Source: Marisa cornuarietis
Lineage: Eukaryota > Mollusca > Gastropoda > Architaenioglossa > Ampullariidae
Direction: 5' to 3'
DNA: 64,000 nt
Assembly (NCBI GenBank): GCA_004794655.1
Contig: SMMW01000555.1
Coordinates: 8,701,001 to 8,765,000 of the forward strand
Shown here: piece after piece, positions 46,776 to 58,909 of the stretch
Layout of the letters: each line of letters opens with the position of its first letter
Position numbering within the stretch: the first letter of the stretch is position 1
Notes under the pieces: model-generated
Seen by the model: only the letters and a program-made list of their open reading frames with translations
Database searches by the model: none
Told to the model about the DNA's origin: nothing
Program-made: the position numbers and the translations under genes

Positions 46776-47499
46776 ATGTCTGTATTTATTTGTGTAAGTG
46801 CATATTTACTGAAGCTTCTCAAGAAGCTTCGGCTCCCGTGGCGATTACATGGCAATATTCCTGACCTGTAGGGAAAGCTCTATTGATCAGCGAAATGTTG
46901 GTTTTCGCAGTGTACGCTGACTAGTCAATCACGCTCTGGTTCAGCTTCAATCTCCCACCCTTTGTGAAACTAGCTTTAAATGTTCACCCCTACTCATTTG
47001 AAACGTTTCACAAATAAAAAAAAATACAAAGATATTTCTGCTAGTCAGTTTTGTTACATCGGCTGCTGTTCGTCCTAAATAATCTCTCAAGAAAGAAAAA
47101 TACTTATGTAGAGTGAAAAACTACAAGGATAAATGAATCAATGAGCAAGTGAAAAAAATGAAGAAAAAAATAAATAGAGGGATGAAAGAAACGAAAAAAT
47201 AAATTAAGGAGAGATTCATAATGAATGCAGGAACATGAGGAAAATTAAAAGACAGATGAAAGACAATAGAAAAAAAATGAAATGTAATAATGATAAAGAT
47301 GCGAAAAGAAGAACAAAGGAAGAAAAAAAAAGAAAAAAAGAATGGGAGGGGATAACAAAACTTTAAATAAAGAGAAAAGTCAAGAAAAGACAAAAATGAG
47401 TGACAGAAGGAAAAAGTCCAGGAAGAAACTAATAAAAAGATTAGGAACGACTAAAACAAGGATTTAAAAAGAAAGGAAATATAGAAAGGGAAAAAAGAG
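46775..47499. other. AT- then purine-rich DNA, no gene
   Basis: From 47100 to 47480 the plus strand is an A/G-rich tract. The minus-strand frames through it are F/I/L/S-rich products of that composition. Confidence 0.5.
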
Positions 47500-47870
47500 T
47501 GTAGACTGCGGTCTGCCCAGCACGTGAAAACCGTGGAACACGCGGCACTCGGAGCTCTCTAACGCCAGTGGTCGAACCGCGAGTACGCAGAGGCAAGTCG
47601 ACCGCATGTCTCCAGGCCCGCCAGCCAGCCAACGGCTCCTCCCGCGCTCTGCAAGAGCCCCGCATAGTGATTCCGCGCCCAGCTCCTTCACTCCCCGGAT
47701 GATGATGATGATGATGATATATGTTCGATTGGCGCGGACGGGGAACAAGGAGGAAGTACCTCCCAAGCACGGGATCTTCGTGTCGCAGGCCTTGTTCATC
47801 TAACGAGCAGCACGGAGTGTCGTTGGAGTCCGTCGTCAAGTCCCGAGAGAAAGTCGGACCGAGGGACTAT
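47500..47870. promoter_or_regulatory. CpG-dense patch, possible promoter
   Basis: CpG occurs roughly once per ten bases here (for example gtcgaaccgcgagtacgcag and ttccgcgccc), far above the surrounding DNA. Frames are open on both strands (47441-47839 minus, 47606-47803 and 47721-47921 plus), as expected for GC-rich DNA. The patch includes a (GAT)n run at 47697-47718. I see no clear TATA box or protein motif. A CpG-rich promoter with a first exon is one reading; a GC-rich repeat is another. Confidence 0.3.
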
Positions 47871-50608
47871 TTTTCCAGGGAGGGGTGGTGTGCGTGTGCG
47901 TGTATGTGTGTGTGTGTGTGAATCACAGAAAGGCTACACCGAAGGATTCCGTTTTCAGATCTGACCTTGCGGTTCCTACCGTGGCTGTACGGGATGGTAT
48001 ATGTATCTGCATTCGACTGACCGAGAACATGTTCGTAAGCATTTGACTTTTGTGTCGTAGTTACCTCCAGAGACGCTATGGTTATAGTCACTTTCTAACG
48101 GCTGTAAAAGACTGAAAAATGCACTTTTAACAACATCATTCTGTGTATTCTTTTAATGTATTCTGGTGAAAAATATCCCTCCCAAAAACTAACTGCTATG
48201 GATGTCAGAGGCTGTTGAAGCAACAGTTAGCCTCTCTAGGCCTCGCAGCAACATGGAACTGCAGGGAGCACAGTTGAACTCCTTGTGCACGTGCTAACAT
48301 GCCAAGGACATAACCACTTCTTGAGCTGTTCAACTTTGCTGCGTGTCTGCCAGTGCTAAGAAGCAACTACCCCCCCCCCTCTCATCCATTCACCCCCTCC
48401 TAGACATAAGACGCAAGGCGTAGACGTCTCGTGCTCCATCATACCATGCACGTGCGTTCGATCATCGTGTGCGCGAAACGCTAGCCAGGAGGGGAAAGGA
48501 CATTGACGTTTGAGCCTACAGATCGTCGATGAAACGACTCTACCTGCGCTGGTCGATGATGCGGAACGGGAGGCTACAGGACGTGTGTTTTGCGCGTGCT
48601 GTCTTTCACGGAATGTACCGCGGTTGTGGTCGGGTGGCTGAGTGGAGTCAGGGGAACTGCTCTACACCCAATTCTTAAAAAAATAGAAGACTCGTCATTT
48701 GGCTGCAGGTGAGATACCTTTGCATTTTTATGGCTTTGTTTTGTTTGAGGAACGATGTAAACACAGACGTCAGGACTGATTACTTTGTATGTGTTATGAC
48801 AAAGATGTTTGTGTGTGGAAAATAGAAGAGAAGACATCAAAGAAGAAGTTTAAAATGATGATAAATCAATAGCAACAAGTAGAGGGAGCGAGCTCAGAAC
48901 TTCGTGTTGGCTGCAAATCATTTTTTTCTTCTTTTACTACTACTACTATCACTAACTGAGGATTCATTCAGCTCAATTTATTTATTTATAGTATGAAAAA
49001 ATCTATTTCTTCTCATACCCTGTACTCTTTCACACAAAAATATACAGTATAGGAAGGAAAACTACAACACAAAGACATAGTCTGAAAAAATTTCAATTTT
49101 ATCGTTCTGTGGAGGTAAAATGGAGTGAAGTACCCAAGTTGTCCTGATTGCGATTTATATCCATTCAACAGTAAGTTCAGATCTGTAATTCGTTAATGAG
49201 CTCATCTTTTGCCAGCCTGTCATCAAACTAGACAGAAGACATCAAAATTTAACTCAGACTAATTCAACCGATGATTAGAAATGAAGTCTGGGATGCTGGC
49301 TGTTTACTACACTGAACAATAAAAATACTCGAATAACTTCAAAAATAAATGTTTGAATATCACCGCATCACGTTTCCAAGACAACCAGCCGCTACCCACT
49401 CAGCAGATGCAAGGTCTAGATCCACATCCCATAGAGACATGGCAGGGTGTATCAGCCAAAATGCACAACACAAAATCCACTGATGAAGGAAGATAATAGC
49501 TGAAGCTACATATATTTCAGTGCCATCGCTCAGTTCTGTGTCGGCTTCTTGAACAAAACAGGTAACCACAGCGATGAGGGTCCTGATATCACTCGTGGAG
49601 TTCGTTTTTTTTAAGCATTTGATTGTGATGAAAAGCTAGTGCAAGAGAATGAGTGAATGAGTAAGACGGACATACAAGATTTTAGAAAAAAGTCAGAAGT
49701 AAAGGGTCCCACGTCGAATGTAAGGGCAATAAACAGTTAAATGTTTTCACCTTGGCATGTATTGCGATACAAGAGGATGCAACTGTCTCGAGAGAGGGAA
49801 AGAGAGATAAATAAGAAAACCGGAGAATCCACAGACTGCTTTTTAAAATAAAAGCATTGTTGTATATTGTTATTAACTATTGGAAACTGGATCTTTAAGC
49901 TGCGGGTTGTGAGGTATTCCCGACATTGTCTGTGTGAAGTGTTCTCACAGTAAGATGTACGGCTCTGTTTACCCAGTGCAAGAACATTAGCATGACCTTT
50001 CAAAGGCCATCGGCTGAGAGGTAGGCATGTAACAAGAGGCATGCTGGCTTTGCTCATCATGTGCAGGTTGTTGGGTTTCGCTGAAGGGCGCTTTATCTAC
50101 CGTGTTTATCAAACTCTATTTATCTATAAAGTGTGCAGCGTTGCTTAAGTCATCTGAGTATTTGCTCTCTCTCTCTCTCTGTACGTGTGTGTCAGAGACC
50201 TTTTGTACAATTGATAAAGAAAATGTTATAGACATCGACCTATATACCTATTTCTCTATGTGAGTATGAGTAAACGAAATGAGTGTGGACGGAGCTATAG
50301 CAGAGAAGGAGAAAAACTGGCATGGATAGATATAGTGAGAGCAAGGGCACATATTAGTAAAATAAAATAAGACGAACTATAGACAGGGGAGAGAGAGAGG
50401 GACAGACCGAGAAGACGTTAGAGACAAAGAAAGAATAATTCAGAAACAGGAGAGACGAATGAGCTAAAAAAAAGGGAGGGGGTAAAAAGGAAAGAGATTG
50501 AGAGAGAGAGTTCAAAGATGCGCATATCTATACTCGGTGAAATTTTTCAAGCAGACATGATTCTCTTGCTTCCAAAACAGCCGATACATGTACAGAAGAG
50601 TTCAAAAA
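47871..50608. other. No gene recognised
   Basis: A second GC-richer stretch at 48390-48660 holds a 49-codon frame (48529-48678, plus), and a gcaggtgag donor-like site follows at 48706. A short (TC)n lies at 50168-50181 and GA-rich DNA at 50389-50515. Other frames are short. Confidence 0.4.
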
Positions 50609-50965
50609 TCACGAAAGAACGTCCATGCTATCGATTTCCGATGGCGAGGACTGGCTCAGGACAGTCAGACACGCTAACTCTGAATCTTCGCTGCTACCAG
50701 CTACAGCTCGAGCTGCTGTGGGCCCGACATTAACACCATCATCTGCCTTGGGACCAGCAGCAGTCCGCTTTCTGCAAGCAGTTGTTAAACACACGGCAGG
50801 CACGCTTGGCAGCTGTTTCTCCTTTTCGCTTGTAAAGACAATTCTTTGAGGACGACCGTCGATGCTGCTTTTAGCTTGCAAACCCTTTTTCCAACAAACG
50901 TGTGCAAGACACGAGAGAGAGAGAGAGAGATTTAAAGAGAGGGAGAGAGAATGCATTGCGAACAA
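50609..50965 (-). CDS. Unrecognised 118-codon ORF
   Basis: The N-terminal L/S run comes from a GA microsatellite. The remaining ~95 residues are of mixed composition, with three cysteines near the middle and an A/S-rich end. The opposite strand is open over 50625-50849. No motif is recognised. The sequence is CpG-richer than its flanks, so an exon is possible but unsupported. Confidence 0.18.
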   Translation of the reverse strand: MFAMHSLSLSLNLSLSLSCLAHVCWKKGLQAKSSIDGRPQRIVFTSEKEKQLPSVPAVCLTTACRKRTAAGPKADDGVNVGPTAARAVAGSSEDSELACLTVLSQSSPSEIDSMDVLS

Positions 50966-52741
50966 TGAGTTTTTTTAAATGAACCTTGCCCAGTCCATTT
51001 TGCATGTTATGATCAAAAATAAAAAAAGCTTTGCGAGACAAGTGGTTTAATTAAGCAACCATTTCCCAAAGAAGGTTAGCCGAGGTGAGTATAGCAGGGG
51101 TTCGCCACATCGGTTGACGCTGTCGTTGCCGTGGTCCGAGAGAGTGGAGCCGCGATCGTGACATCGAAATGACCCAGCCAATAGCCTATGGGCGGAAGGG
51201 CAGACAATGCTTGGCATACGATCTGGGAACGAGACAGTTCCCATTAACGATCCACCGAATGATGCCTCATGCTCTGGAACATGCAGGCGGATATCTGAGA
51301 CGGTTTCTCCTCATTATAATGTATGGACGCTAATAGAGTGGTCTCCCCTGCCCGTCTGTGCCTTAGGCCAAAGGTCATTTTCATCTGTTGAGTCTGTTGT
51401 AGGATTTTTATTTCAGTATCATACCGAATCACCAAACCAAGGCCCTTCTTCTTTAACATTCGACTCAGAATCAATCAAGACTAAGGAACGGAATTTGTCT
51501 TGAGGTTCTGGGCTCTGTTCTAGCTAATATGAGTGCCAATAGAACTTTCACAATGATTTTACCGAGTGTGACTTAATAAAACTGTGTTCTTTAAAATTTA
51601 TCTTTAATATTTTACATTATATTACATTACTGGCTATAGAAGAACAAAGCATAAAAAGCTTTTCGACAATCAATAGCTTCGCTGAAAAAAACGGTAATAT
51701 TTGTCTAAAACTGACAGAAGCAAGTATTAGCTCTTTTTCAATATTGTTTTTGGTTTGCCTTTTCCGAGGATATTTTGCCGTATCTTTTTATAATCTATGT
51801 ATGTTACATGTGTCAGTATGATCTGTCAATGCCAACGCATGTTTAGACCATTAATCTGTTCAGCTGCTTTAATAATTACCTGAAGCAGGAAACTGAAAGT
51901 TCAAGGATTAGAAACAACACCCTGATATGTTCTATGCACCAGTCTAACTCTCCCCTGGCCAGATATTATCCGAGTGGGCAACACACCAGCCTAGGGAGCA
52001 TTAACTTGAGATCCACAAGGGTATTCACGAGACAGACATGATTCTGGTGGAGGTATTTAACAGCCTACGTTGTCATGATTTACCAACGAGGTAGTGTAGA
52101 AATATTCTCCAGTCAACACAAAATGTTAGACGGGACAAATTTGTCGAGACAGGCGTCAGGACAACAAGTCTTCGAATCACGGCTTCTGTTTAGCTGACAC
52201 CAAAACCAGCCTTGCAGTCCTTCCGTATCCCCCATCTCAGTCACAGACCAGAGGGACTTGGTTATTGCGCTGAAGGTAGCAATAAGATTACCCCCCATAG
52301 CTCCCTTCCCCCCACTATTCAATTACTCATTCTCGTCTTTAACCCTTTGTGGCAATACAGAGGAGGTAATAATCTTCTGGGGGAAAGCGGGATGCTGCAC
52401 TAGTTAACTGCTGTGGTTCAGGCTTCAATGGAACTCATTTTTGCGCGGTTGCATGCTGGGAGCTCTGCTTTAATTTGATGACATTGCAAACATCTTGCGT
52501 TTGCTTGTCACACTGTACCATCTCCTTTGCAACAAACAAGACACTGGATTTTAAAGGCCCTTGAAACTATTATAGAAATCGAAATATTGAGTCTGTAAAA
52601 CATCTGAAAATGCTTTGAAGGCTAACCTGTTCAAGAATTACATTCAATTGATTGTTCCTTCACAACTTCCTTTCTTGTTACCAGCGCTGGAGCTGGAGCT
52701 CCTTTTGATGGTGTTTCATTACCTAAACTCTTCGTTTATGT

Positions 52742-52786
<45 letters not shown>

Positions 52787-53110
52787 TAAATAATCGTGTT
52801 AGCATTGATTGAGCTGCATATATATATATATATATTATGGTATAGAGAAATTCAGATTTTTTCTGTTATTAATTTAAAAAAAATTTGGAATAGCGCGTGG
52901 AGCCTAGCTTTGACCGGGGTATAAGTGTTAAGCAAGTCTCATCATCATCGTCGTAGTCACCATTATCTCTAAATGTTGCAGTTGTTTTTGCCTCAAGTGA
53001 AGGAGATCGCACTACAAAATCATTACCAGTATAATATCGTTAGCATGTTTGAAGCGTTTTCTGGGCAACCTTAAAAGTACGAATAATGTTTTTGTAATAT
53101 TTTTACGTAT
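50966..53110. other. No gene recognised
   Basis: AT-rich with short frames. Contains the compound array at 52738-52787 and a (TA)n run at 52820-52835. Confidence 0.45.
52738..52787. repeat. (TG)n-(GA)n microsatellite
   Basis: About 14 TG units followed by about ten GA units; a TA run lies 35 bases further on. Confidence 0.95.
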
Positions 53111-53398
53111 TTGTCTCTTCATTTGCAACGCATGTCCAGATGGGCCTCTACCATTTCACGTGACCCAGGTTTGGCATTGCTATATCAAGAAGAACCGTTT
53201 CATCCAGAAACAAAGGAGCAGATCACTGACGAAGTCAATGGCTGCGATCCATGCCTGGATAATTTTTTTAAGGGCGGGATGGTGATCAAATGTTCGCAGC
53301 ACCCTGTTTACAGCAAAGGTTTAAAGATGCAAAAGGATGAGGTGGGGCGTCTGTGCACATCGTGGAGGCTGATCAATAAACTATCGTTACCTTTGTAG
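53111..53398 (+). CDS. Unrecognised 95-codon ORF
   Basis: The frame has an exon-like, hydrophilic composition with several acidic residues and four cysteines in the central part. It overlaps another plus-strand frame (53049-53285) that reads less like protein. I recognise no family and see no confident splice sites. Confidence 0.2.
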   Translation: MSLHLQRMSRWASTISRDPGLALLYQEEPFHPETKEQITDEVNGCDPCLDNFFKGGMVIKCSQHPVYSKGLKMQKDEVGRLCTSWRLINKLSLPL

Positions 53399-54005
53399 CT
53401 CTGACTCATTTGAACAGACCCTCGTCTTGTTATTTTCTCTCTTTTGCCATTCTCTCCTCATCAGACCATGAAAACGATAACTCATATACACTGTGTACGT
53501 ATTATTCCTGCGTAGGGCGTGCCTATGATTATTTTTTCTTAGACAATGGACTTGTGTCTGTAAAGGAGGGAGATGATTATTGCAGGACTCCTTTTTCAGT
53601 TTGTGTTGATAGGTTTTGTAAGACACTTTGAGCCTAACTTTGGCTGGGCTACTCTATATCCTCCTCCTCCTCCTATTCCTCCTCCTCCTCATCATCATTC
53701 TGTTAAACTCTCAATTTTTTTCTCTGATCGTACGATGCTGGAGACAACCTCCAAGGCAGAAAAGCAAACTTTCTTCAGCCATAATAACTCGCTTCCTGAT
53801 TTCAAGGTAGATTGAATCATCAGCACTTGATCATAGATTTCTCCCCGATCGCAGAATAGACAACGCACTGCGTGTCTCTCCCCCACGTGACCTAGTGATG
53901 ATACTTGTTACTTCACGCGCCATTTGAGCCGAGCTTTGACCGGGCTATGGGCCCGGATACACTAATATGCTAATATTTTACTAGATGCTAGCATTCCGCT
54001 AAAAA
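53399..54005. other. No gene recognised
   Basis: A CCT-rich stretch near 53658-53690 gives P-rich or L-rich frames. The sequence gagccgagctttgaccgggct at 53926-53947 resembles tgga.cctagctttgaccgggg at 52900-52918, so a short local repeat may be present. Confidence 0.35.
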
Positions 54006-54323
54006 CTATCGTGCACCCAGCCCTTGAAGAGGGCTGCTGTTGGCAAAGTTTGAAGGTGCATCGACTGCAAACACTTGTCTGACAACATCAAAAACCACGC
54101 AAGTGACGTTTACTAATGTTAAGCACCTCATGAAAACCGAGTCCTTAGAGGGAAATGTTGACAGTTCCTCCTCGTCCATCCTTTTAATCTCAAACACTGG
54201 CGTTTGGTCGGTCTCTAAGATTTCGCTCAAATGTTTGACGTTGTTCTTGCCTTTCGTTCGTGGGAGAAAATTTGGCGATGAGGAAGCTATTAACATTCCG
54301 ATGGCAAAGCAAAACAGAAACAC
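54006..54323 (-). CDS. Unrecognised ORF with signal-peptide-like start
   Basis: A 105-codon frame opens with a hydrophobic stretch (MFLFCFAIGMLIASSSP) that would suit a secretion signal. It continues with a charged middle part and ends after a short hydrophobic segment. The plus strand is also open over 54040-54327, so the coding strand is uncertain. No known family or cysteine framework is visible. Confidence 0.18.
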   Translation of the reverse strand: MFLFCFAIGMLIASSSPNFLPRTKGKNNVKHLSEILETDQTPVFEIKRMDEEELSTFPSKDSVFMRCLTLVNVTCVVFDVVRQVFAVDAPSNFANSSPLQGLGAR

Positions 54324-55639
54324 TTAGAGTGAAGAGTTGAAGAATTTGAAGGACGGACAACCAGAAATTGTACCTATTTGCCTTTCAGTGTACGGAATGC
54401 ACTTGAAAAAAAGATCGATTTATGATTTTGCTGATTTTTTGTTTAGTGAATTAAATATCAAATCAGGCATTTATTTATTTCTGGGTGTAGACAGGTCTTT
54501 TTTGGAACTTTGTCAGCTTTTCGTGCAAAATCTTAGGAAAGTAATAAAAAAAATACTCACTTTGTATAAATTTAAATCAAAATCTAATAAGTTTCCTTTC
54601 ACGACAAGCCTTTAGGCGAGGAAAAAGAAAACTTTTGTCAAGACTGAGGAAAACTGGATGTACGGTGCACAGTGAGCAAATTCGAGCGGACGGGGTCACC
54701 CAAAGTCCAATCAATAGCCTGCTCTGGATACTGCGCGTCTTCAAAATGCTGGACCAATTTAATTTTCTCTGTAAACTTTGGGAATGAAGAAGAGAAAACA
54801 CGTTAGTCGAAATAGATCGATACTCTAGCTGCTAGCCCCTCTCTTAGTTATTTCAATTTTTTTGTTGTTTTTTTTTTATTGGGGGGGGGGAGGGTAAGAA
54901 GCATGCTGTTGTTTATTTGCCCTCCAGTAAACGATCCAAAAAATGTAATCACACTTACTGACTAATCTTCTTTTCCGCTTGCAACATCCATCTCCTGTGA
55001 AAGCAGTTATTAAGACATTTGTCAAATACCGTAAGACTGACAGATTTCGTCGATATTGTCACATTCAATGATACACTTAACGCAAATTAGCTGCTCACCT
55101 GCTAGTGAACTAAGCACCTGTCAGAAAGCAGCTCATACCTTTTTTGCGGAAAAAAAAGTTTTGACTCGTTTGCTGGTGCGCAAACAGCTTCGTAGCCTCA
55201 GTTATCAATCAACCATAGTTCGTTCGTCCAAGAAAGCGCTACGCTAAATACTCCAGGGTATTTCGGTCTGAGGGGGGAATTATGTTAAAGGGCAAAGAGG
55301 CTGGGGATAAAAATAATGCTACATGAATACAGGCAAGCTCCCACCGTCCTCTTACAGACTCATGCAAGATTGCCAAAAGTTTCGGCAGGATAATACTGCT
55401 GCTATCAAGAAACTGCGATTTGTTTGTGCAGTGTGGAAGAACATATCTCTTTTGACGACAGTGAACAAGTCAAAAATTGTCTCAATGTATCACGATGTGA
55501 GAATGGGGGCTACAAACTGTTGTTTTATTTACATTAACATATTAGTTACAACGTAAGGGATGTGGACGAAGCATGTTCGATCGTTTATTTGTTTATTTCT
55601 TTGTTTGTCGATACTTGTGTACCTAATCAGCAGCTGGAG
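54324..55639. other. No gene recognised
   Basis: The plus frame at 54337-54615 (92 codons) is rich in F, L and K with no recognised motif. A T run and G run lie near 54857-54891. Confidence 0.4.
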
Positions 55640-55775
55640 GGTTGGTGATTTTCTTTAAAAGGCTTTCCATATAGTGAGTTGTAGAGACAAGATCTGAACC
55701 CCAAACCCATGATCACTAGTCGTTTAGCTCTAAGCGCTTTATCATCGCAACTCGGGCCCCACACCCCTAGAATCT
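55640..55775 (-). mobile_element. tRNA-derived SINE fragment
   Basis: On the minus strand it reads gttgcgatgataaagcgctt (A-box side), then gggtttggggttcagatctt (B-box-like) and gtctctacaactcactatat. The ggttcagatct(t/c)gtctc block matches the SINE heads at 37160 and 41038, but the downstream body differs. This may be a related family with another 3' part. Confidence 0.65.
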
Positions 55776-56789
55776 TAAGTAAACAGGGGCAGCTACGATG
55801 CTGAAATCTGTAAAAAGAACCAGGTAAAGCTTCTCTCATCCCTTCAAATCTTTTATAAAAAAAATTGAAGATACGGTAAAACAGGGGACAAGACTAGCTT
55901 TCTATCTCGTTGTCGTCACGCTTATCTTGCATGCACATTGAAACTATTCATTGAAATAGTGTCCACCTTTCATCTGTACAGGTAGGATCTGTGAGCCGCA
56001 GCTCACGTGGGACGTGTCGTCTAGCACAGAGCTAAGAAAAGAAAGTCTAGTGATGTGTGTATGTGTGTGTGTGAGAGAGACAGACAGACAGATGAAATAT
56101 CCCTGACATTTCTCTCTCCCCTTTGATCGCTTTAGTTGGCTCTCTCGCACACCACATGATATACACATAGGCGCAGGCAATCCGGCCCTAGAGATATGCA
56201 AAATAGGAGAGAAATTCAATGTAAAGAGCGATGCTTTTAGAGTAGTGGCATTGTGGGACTGGCAGACAATTTGTTAAAAAAAAGGTCCTCGCATACAAGT
56301 GACTAATGTTTCTCCTGATGACAGCGGGACACGTCTGTCTAGATCCGTACAACAGAATAAAACATCGCTGTTCTCGTTCTGTATCATCTCACCAGCCAAA
56401 TGGAGGAGATTGTTTTATAACATCCGTATAACGTACAATATTCATAGTTCGTCCTTTATTTAAATAAGGTACGCGGATTGTGCACGTAAACACAAATAAA
56501 CAGATAAATCACAAATATATGTTTAAAGTAGTATGACTATCACAAGTCTATATAAATATAAACTTTATTGTATACATATTGTATGAAAATAAATGTCAAT
56601 ACTTTATTAATTTTTTTAAATGCAAAATTCACCAAGTCTTGCTAGGGCCAATAATCTAACAGGAAAATTATGAGTGAAAGTTAAAAATCTTTAAAACTGA
56701 AAATAGAAGCAGAGTTATTCATAAAGAACAAAACACTCGCTATAGTGTCATTAGGTCCTCATTTTCCAAAGCGCACCAAAGTCCAAAGT
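55776..56789. other. No gene recognised
   Basis: Very AT-rich from 56400 to 56750; short GT and GACA runs lie near 56057-56092. Confidence 0.45.
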
Positions 56790-57209
56790 TCACAAAGAAA
56801 ACAGCTGCGACGAAAGAAAAAGAAAGATTATCGACAAGGTGTCACAAGGTGCCACTGCCTCAAAGGTAAGGGAGAACTGCTCATAAAGTCGATCTTGCCA
56901 GGATGGAAATGTGATGTCAGGTAGTTCCGGAGTCCAGGCGGTGCGTTCCAGGTGCAAAGAAAACGACTCAGGTGTACCTGTTAATATGATGGAGCACAAA
57001 GGGCATGCGAGCCCAGTATGCGATATCTTTCTGGAAGCCTGGCGATGAACCTGGAGGGTCGATCGATCATGGTGTGGTCTGGCGTTCTTGAAACTCAGGC
57101 TCGCCATGAGCCGTAGCCATCGGCCAGAGAGAAAGCTACGTGGAAGCCATGGATTAAATACAGGGTGGGTTGATCTACGCGCAAACAGCTGCAGATCTGG
57201 GTGTTGCAA
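56790..57209 (-). CDS. Unrecognised 139-codon ORF
   Basis: The frame has normal protein-like composition. It lies in a block (about 56800-57720) that is distinctly GC-richer than the AT-rich DNA before it. Further short frames on both strands continue to 57715. No domain is recognised. The sharp change in composition could mark an unknown inserted element or an exon-bearing block. Confidence 0.2.
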   Translation of the reverse strand: MQHPDLQLFARRSTHPVFNPWLPRSFLSGRWLRLMASLSFKNARPHHDRSTLQVHRQASRKISHTGLACPLCSIILTGTPESFSLHLERTAWTPELPDITFPSWQDRLYEQFSLTFEAVAPCDTLSIIFLFLSSQLFSL

Positions 57210-57999
57210 GACTTCTCAGAGGTCTTTGTCCCATGGCTACGGGCCCAGCAGGTGGTCTGATGCTTGAGACAGTAAAATAGGCCCAGTCCAATGGTAGAGG
57301 GATTCAGGAAGGTCTACTTCATGTCTACATGTCAGCAGGCGGCTCGATCCACGATTCATTCAAATATGCCCATCTGTGGCTACGAATCAAGGAAGCGACT
57401 CCCTGGCGCAAGGCATGTCGGTCCACTCCATGGCGGCTTGCTTGTACTAGGCAATCAAGAAGATCAAGTCCATACCTACTAGCTCATCAGACTGGGACTC
57501 GGTGCATGAGGAAGACATAATGTTCGGTCTATATCTACAGGCACCAGAGTGCTTGCACAGCACCACATGGCCGCAGTAGCAATCTGCCTGCAGCAGCTTG
57601 TTTTTTTGTTATCCATTATGCATGTCAACATTGCAGATGCAGAGAAGCTTGCAGCAGAGGGCCTAGACTGCCCTAGAGGGTATTGAAGAGGGACGAGTCG
57701 GTGCAATGTTCTCACTCACCCTTCCCTGCGTGTTCTGCACTTTGTTTTCTTTTCGCTCAAATATGCACCACATAATAATCCGATGGTTCGATCCTCACAA
57801 ATTTCGACCACCGGGGAAAATATTTTATGAATTTAGCCATACGCTAATATATCTTTGACTGTTTCCTTCATACTACCACTCATTCTTCACATGTGACATT
57901 GTGCTCAAAGCTTTACTCATCTTTTTATATTCGACCTACTTGTCTGGCTTTCGAGCTGGATGGATGTAATCGCCAAATCGTGGAGTGTCCATAACCTAG

Positions 58000-58140
58000 A
58001 GGTTAAAGGAGAAGTTAATGTGAGTGGTTCACCGTATTCAGTGCATTCTCTCCTTTATTATCCCTGATGGGTCACCTAGAACCAGCGACCTTTTATCGAG
58101 AACACTACCACTAGGCTAAACTGAGACCCTGGGTGGATGA
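58000..58140 (-). mobile_element. tRNA-like SINE fragment
   Basis: On the minus strand, gggtctcagtttagcctagt then ggtagtg gives a good A box and cgctggttctaggt a B-box-like block, at tRNA-like spacing. Near the other end, on the plus strand, ccataacctagaggttaaag also looks like an A box, so two heads may face each other. Confidence 0.55.
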
Positions 58141-58444
58141 TTATCTACTGTTAAAAGAAGGAAAGAGAGAATGTAGCATGAGAGAGGTAATTAGAGATCA
58201 AAGCAGTAGATAAAGATGTAGGTATTTGCAAGACAAATAGACGAATTAAAGACTACGCTATAAAAGCAGACAAAATCATTTCCTAAATATGAGTTAAATC
58301 TCCTTATATATGCTAGCAGTATAGGCTGTGTAGCTAGGTAGGAGGACGATATAACCTAAAGGCGTAATATAAGATCCATTGAAATGTTCTTTGGTATCGA
58401 ATTTATAGAGCAGAAAATCTTACTTAAACCTTTAGACGCAGTAA

Positions 58445-58909
58445 TTGTATGAAACCCGTGATTCTGCACGTGCAGACCTGCAAGTGTGCAAACAAAGGTC
58501 AAGGATATTGACCAGTAAATATACTCGATCGTGTGTGAAGAAAAGGGGAAAAAATAAAGGAAAGAAAAATAGACACAGAAATCGATTAGTGGATACCCTT
58601 TGTGTCCTTACTTTATTGTTCTTCATTCGCAACCTTCCAAGAAGCGATCGCGGAGACTTGGTTACGAAAAAGTTAAAAATAAACAAAGGTCAAGGTGTAA
58701 CTTTTTTCTGTTTTACACCCAGCGATCCACAAGAAGGACCGTTACAGCTGTTTTCATGGCTCACACCTACAAGTATCCGACTAATTAGTCTTAATCAAGC
58801 ATCGTTCAAATGCGTTAACAGTTTTAGTAAAGTATTGAAAGAGTTTGCGTTGATTAGCATGGGGGATCTTCAGAGAGACATGTCCTTATTGGCACACTAC
58901 CATCACTGA
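58445..58909 (+). CDS. Unrecognised 154-codon ORF
   Basis: One of the longest frames in the window that is not simple repeat. It has a K/R-rich first third, a short hydrophobic run (TLCVLTLLFFI) near residue 53, and a mixed C-terminal half. The DNA phrase aaacaaaggtcaagg occurs twice inside it (58490 and 58680). No family is recognised, and no splice or promoter evidence supports it. Confidence 0.2.
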   Translation: MYETRDSARADLQVCKQRSRILTSKYTRSCVKKRGKNKGKKNRHRNRLVDTLCVLTLLFFIRNLPRSDRGDLVTKKLKINKGQGVTFFCFTPSDPQEGPLQLFSWLTPTSIRLISLNQASFKCVNSFSKVLKEFALISMGDLQRDMSLLAHYHH

